NCBI GenBank assembly: GCA_937900965.1
Contig: CALCGJ010000290.1
Span: 1 to 43,959 of the forward strand
Length of the DNA: 43,959 nucleotides
Direction: 5' to 3'
Origin: an uncultured Bacteroidota bacterium
GTDB lineage: Bacteria > Bacteroidota > Bacteroidia > Bacteroidales > FEN-979
The notes under the pieces: model-generated
The model's database searches: none
Told to the model about the DNA's origin: nothing
Seen by the model: only the letters and a program-made list of their open reading frames with translations
Program-made: the position numbers and the translations under genes
Shown: positions 41,260 to 43,959 of the stretch, piece by piece
Position numbering within the stretch: the first letter of the stretch is position 1
Layout: the number at the start of each line of letters is the position of its first letter

Positions 41260-42618
41260 GTGAAAAGTCTCTTCTTTCTGATTGTTTTTGGATCACTGCC
41301 CCTGGCGATTTTCTCACAGTCGCCGGATGAAACGGTGATCGGGGAAATATTTGATAATGTCCTACTGAGCGATAAAGCCTACCGGAATCTCGAATATTTG
41401 TGCGAATATACCCCCGGCAGATTGCTTGGATCCGAAGAATCTGTTACCGCATTGGAATACATGAAAAGTTACTTCGAAGAGATGGGGGTTGATACGGTAT
41501 TTCTGCAGGAATTCAAAACTCCGGCATGGAGATGCAATAACACAGCTGTAACCATTCTTTCAGGTGAGGGAGACATCATTCTCAGGGCTGATGCATTGGG
41601 TCCTTCTCCCTCCACACCCGGGGAGGGATTGGTTGCTCGTGTAGTTGAGGTACAGGGATTGGAAGAGCTGAAAACGCTGGATAGTGATACTATAGCCGGG
41701 AAGATCGTATTCTTCAACAAGCCTGTTAACCTGAAACTGGTAAATACCTTCCAGTGTTACGGCAGCGCGATCGATCAGCGCTATCATGGCCCTGCTCTGG
41801 CAGCAGAAATGGGTGCTGCCGGAGTTCTGGTCCGATCTGTCACTACAAAGCACGATACCTTTCCTCATACAGGATCCACCGGCTTCGAAGACAGGAAGAT
41901 CCCCTGTGCGGCAATCAGTACCGTCGATGCCGACATCCTGAGTGATGCCCTGAAGGCAGATAACAACATGCAGGTAAAAATGGTCATCGATGCTGAAGAT
42001 CTACTTGAGATAACCTCTTTCAACCTGATAGCCGACATCCGGGGATCAGTCTATCCTGATGAGTATATTGTTGTGGGAGGCCATATCGACGCCTGGTTCA
42101 ACAGCCCGGGAGCTCATGACGACGGCATTGGGTGTGTACAATCGGCCGATGTGCTCAGGATCTTTAAAGAGCTGGGGCTTGATAATAAAAGAACCATCCG
42201 CGCCATCATGTTTATGGATGAAGAGCTCTACCAGTCAGGAGGTAATGCCTATACCGATTATACCGAAACCAACGGAATCAAAAATTATCTGGCCCTGGAG
42301 GCCGACGCCGGAGGGTTTACTCCGGAGGGTTTCACAGTGGATGCAACGGATAGCATTTACGATAAAATTGCAGGGCACAAAGATCTTCTCAAACCATATG
42401 GTATCCATTACATCAGGAAAGGAGGAAGTGGTGTGGATATTGGCCCTTTGAAGAATTTTGGGGTTCCTTTGATGGGATACAGAACGGATTCACAACGTTA
42501 CATGGACATTCATCACTCGGCCAACGATTCCTTTGACAAGGTCCACCCTAGAGAGCTGCAACTGGGTTCAGGCTGCCTGGCTGCGATGATATACCTGATT
42601 GATACACATGGACTGTAA
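41260..42618 (+). CDS. Secreted M28 family metallopeptidase
   Basis: A 452-residue protein read from GTG 41260; the signal peptide (KSLFFLIVFGSLPLAIFSQ) supports this start. An ATG 13 bp upstream is in another frame, separated by an eight-A run. Residues ~120-215 carry a PA-domain-like insert (IAGKIVFFNKPVN). The zinc-binding residues of M28 are visible: GGHIDAWFNSPGAHDDGIG (His, Asp), MDEELYQSGG (Glu pair), LEADAGG (Asp) and DIHHSANDSFDKV (final His). It should be a periplasmic or secreted aminopeptidase or dipeptidase. The membrane gene at 42648 follows 29 bp later. Confidence 0.92.
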   Translation: MKSLFFLIVFGSLPLAIFSQSPDETVIGEIFDNVLLSDKAYRNLEYLCEYTPGRLLGSEESVTALEYMKSYFEEMGVDTVFLQEFKTPAWRCNNTAVTILSGEGDIILRADALGPSPSTPGEGLVARVVEVQGLEELKTLDSDTIAGKIVFFNKPVNLKLVNTFQCYGSAIDQRYHGPALAAEMGAAGVLVRSVTTKHDTFPHTGSTGFEDRKIPCAAISTVDADILSDALKADNNMQVKMVIDAEDLLEITSFNLIADIRGSVYPDEYIVVGGHIDAWFNSPGAHDDGIGCVQSADVLRIFKELGLDNKRTIRAIMFMDEELYQSGGNAYTDYTETNGIKNYLALEADAGGFTPEGFTVDATDSIYDKIAGHKDLLKPYGIHYIRKGGSGVDIGPLKNFGVPLMGYRTDSQRYMDIHHSANDSFDKVHPRELQLGSGCLAAMIYLIDTHGL

Positions 42619-42647
42619 GCTGATATTTTGTTTTGAATAAGCATTAG

Positions 42648-43959
42648 ATGAAAAGAGTCTCCTTCTCCCTGCTTGTCTGTTGGCTCTTCCTGCTGGCTAC
42701 TATCTGGACTGCTGTTTCTATTGGGAAATGGAAAAAACAGATCATCCTGAAATGGGATGTATCCAGCTATTATCTCTATTTACCGGCCACTTTTTTATAC
42801 CGGGATTTAATGCATTTGGAGTTCTATCCCGCTATCGATTCTGTTTACCATCCTTCCGATCGTGTAAAAGGCTATGCGATCACGCCATACCACTTAACAC
42901 AAAAGAAGATCATCAAATATCCTTTAGGCGTGGCATTGTTTGAGATTCCGGGTTTTGCGGGTGCTTCACTCTGGTGCAGCCTCGATTCATCCCATCCGGC
43001 AGATGGTTGGTCGGAGCCTTATCAACTTGCGATCGCATTGAACTCCATCCTGTTTGTCTTTCTGGGTTTACTCTTTCTCCGTCGCTTCCTGCGAGTCTAT
43101 TTCAATGAGCTGGCAACAACGGTTGCTTTACTCATCGTTGCATTTGGGACCAACCTGTTTTTCTATACAGCCATTGAACCCGGGTTTAGTCATCCCTATC
43201 TCTTCTCTCTCTACTGTGCGATTCTTTGGTTCACACAGAGATGGTATCAGCGCCCGTCGTTGTTAGATTCGATTATAGTAGGTTTTTCGATTGGGTTGGC
43301 TACTATCATCAGGCCAACAGATATCCTGATCGCGCTCTATCCAATCCTGTGGTTTTCTCTTTCCGGATCTTCACGATCCGTCTGGTGGATTCACTGGAAG
43401 CGGGCGTGGTGGAAGGTGCTGATAGCTTTTGGCTGTCTGATGCTTCCGTTGTTGTTACAGATGGCCTATTGGAAAGCCACCACAGGTTTCTGGCTCTATT
43501 ACTCCTATGAAGGGGAGGGATTTAATTTCCATGACTGGCACTTGATCGACGGTCTTTTTAGCTACCGGAAAGGATGGTTTATTTACACTCCCCTCGCCAT
43601 GCTCGGTTTTATCGGCCTCTTTTTTGTATGGAAGAAACGATCCCTCAGCTTCTATCTATTGCCATCTGTCTGCTACTTCTTGCTGACCCTATGGCTCACT
43701 TTCTCCTGGTGGATGTGGTGGTATGGTGGCAGTTTTGGAGCACGGGTGATGGTTCAGTCGGTAGCCCTGCTGGCATTTCCAATCGCTGCTTTAGTGGAAC
43801 GGACAATGCGGAGCGGGCCTCTGTGGAAATCAATCCTGATCCTGATCATCACTGCGGGAATAACCCTCAACCTTTTTCAGTCGTGGCAATATAACAAAGC
43901 AATCATTCATTGGGGTAACATGAACAAAGAATACTACTGGCGTGTTTTTGGAAAAACGA
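42648..43959 (+). CDS. Polytopic membrane protein, glycosyltransferase-like (partial)
   Basis: This frame is missing from the ORF track because it runs off the window; the track shows four shadow ORFs instead. From ATG 42648 (MKRVSFSLLVCWLFLLATI) it stays open for 437 codons. It shows about nine hydrophobic segments (SILFVFLGLLFLRRF, VALLIVAFGTNLFFY, LLPSVCYFLLTLWLTFSWW) with loops such as GLATIIRPTDIL and WMWWYGGSFGARVMV. The N-terminal TM followed by a ~90-residue periplasmic loop with WDVSSYYLYLPATFLY recalls the PMT/ArnT-type (GT-C) transferases that use lipid-linked sugars, and the R-P-T-D segment is frequent in that group. Donor and acceptor are unknown. Confidence 0.8.
   Translation, partial: MKRVSFSLLVCWLFLLATIWTAVSIGKWKKQIILKWDVSSYYLYLPATFLYRDLMHLEFYPAIDSVYHPSDRVKGYAITPYHLTQKKIIKYPLGVALFEIPGFAGASLWCSLDSSHPADGWSEPYQLAIALNSILFVFLGLLFLRRFLRVYFNELATTVALLIVAFGTNLFFYTAIEPGFSHPYLFSLYCAILWFTQRWYQRPSLLDSIIVGFSIGLATIIRPTDILIALYPILWFSLSGSSRSVWWIHWKRAWWKVLIAFGCLMLPLLLQMAYWKATTGFWLYYSYEGEGFNFHDWHLIDGLFSYRKGWFIYTPLAMLGFIGLFFVWKKRSLSFYLLPSVCYFLLTLWLTFSWWMWWYGGSFGARVMVQSVALLAFPIAALVERTMRSGPLWKSILILIITAGITLNLFQSWQYNKAIIHWGNMNKEYYWRVFGKT

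Noticed and set aside
42680-43894. Four track ORFs (42680, 43054, 43226, 43574) in the last 1.3 kb
   Set aside because: All are frame shadows of the open membrane-protein frame starting at 42648, which the track omitted because it has no stop in the window.

Overview
The window comes from a Bacteroidota genome, most likely a free-living Bacteroidales- or Marinilabiliales-like organism or a MAG. The lineage call rests on several things seen here: three secreted proteins with the C-terminal sorting domain of the type IX secretion system (motifs VFPNPF, LFPNPV, VYPNPF), promoters of the TTTG-N19-21-TAnnTTTG type, a PorT-type beta-barrel protein, a DUF1207 protein, and a strictly Bacteroidota family at 35.6-37.1 kb.

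Layout. 1-2.2 kb is accessory DNA: three or four small unknown genes, a RadC/JAB-domain protein and a divergent XRE regulator with an operator-like inverted repeat. It stops at the 3' end of a tRNA-Arg(CCT), the usual seat of an integrated element. 2.3-8.6 kb is core: a 7-bp periodic repeat array, a DUF1207 protein, rpoN, a PAP2-like membrane protein, a beta-barrel protein, a sugar-nucleotidyltransferase-like enzyme and a fucose/glucose-type MFS permease whose 3' end runs into an 8-bp periodic array. 8.7-22.9 kb is signalling and phosphate: two adjacent hybrid histidine kinases face a complete phosphate operon (porin-pstS-pstC-pstA-pstB-phoU) preceded by four in-phase 11-bp repeats that look like a Pho box, followed by a response regulator/hybrid kinase pair. 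23-31 kb holds two TMEM175-like channel proteins, a START-domain protein, an ECF sigma factor operon, a BNR-repeat T9SS cargo, small envelope proteins and a broken Na+/Pi cotransporter. 31-44 kb holds a TPR sensor kinase, a YeaQ-like protein, a T9SS-exported multicopper oxidase, a conserved Bacteroidota protein, a beta-helix T9SS cargo, a second START-like gene without a clear start, a GH17 lipoprotein, an M28 peptidase and a membrane glycosyltransferase-like gene cut by the window end (absent from the ORF track).

How it fits together. Phosphate uptake is the clearest pathway: outer-membrane porin, periplasmic PstS, PstCAB transporter and PhoU, in one direction with tiny gaps and a shared regulated promoter; the PhoR/PhoB pair is not in the window. 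The sodium-phosphate symporter at 29-30 kb has lost an internal segment and carries a second frameshift, so high-affinity Pst may be the main route left, if the reading is not an assembly error. No complete undescribed defence or mobile system is visible. The most unusual signals are the two drifting 7/8-bp periodic intergenic arrays, the 11-bp Pho-box-like array, and the ECF operon ending in a lipoprotein with a C-terminal membrane helix.
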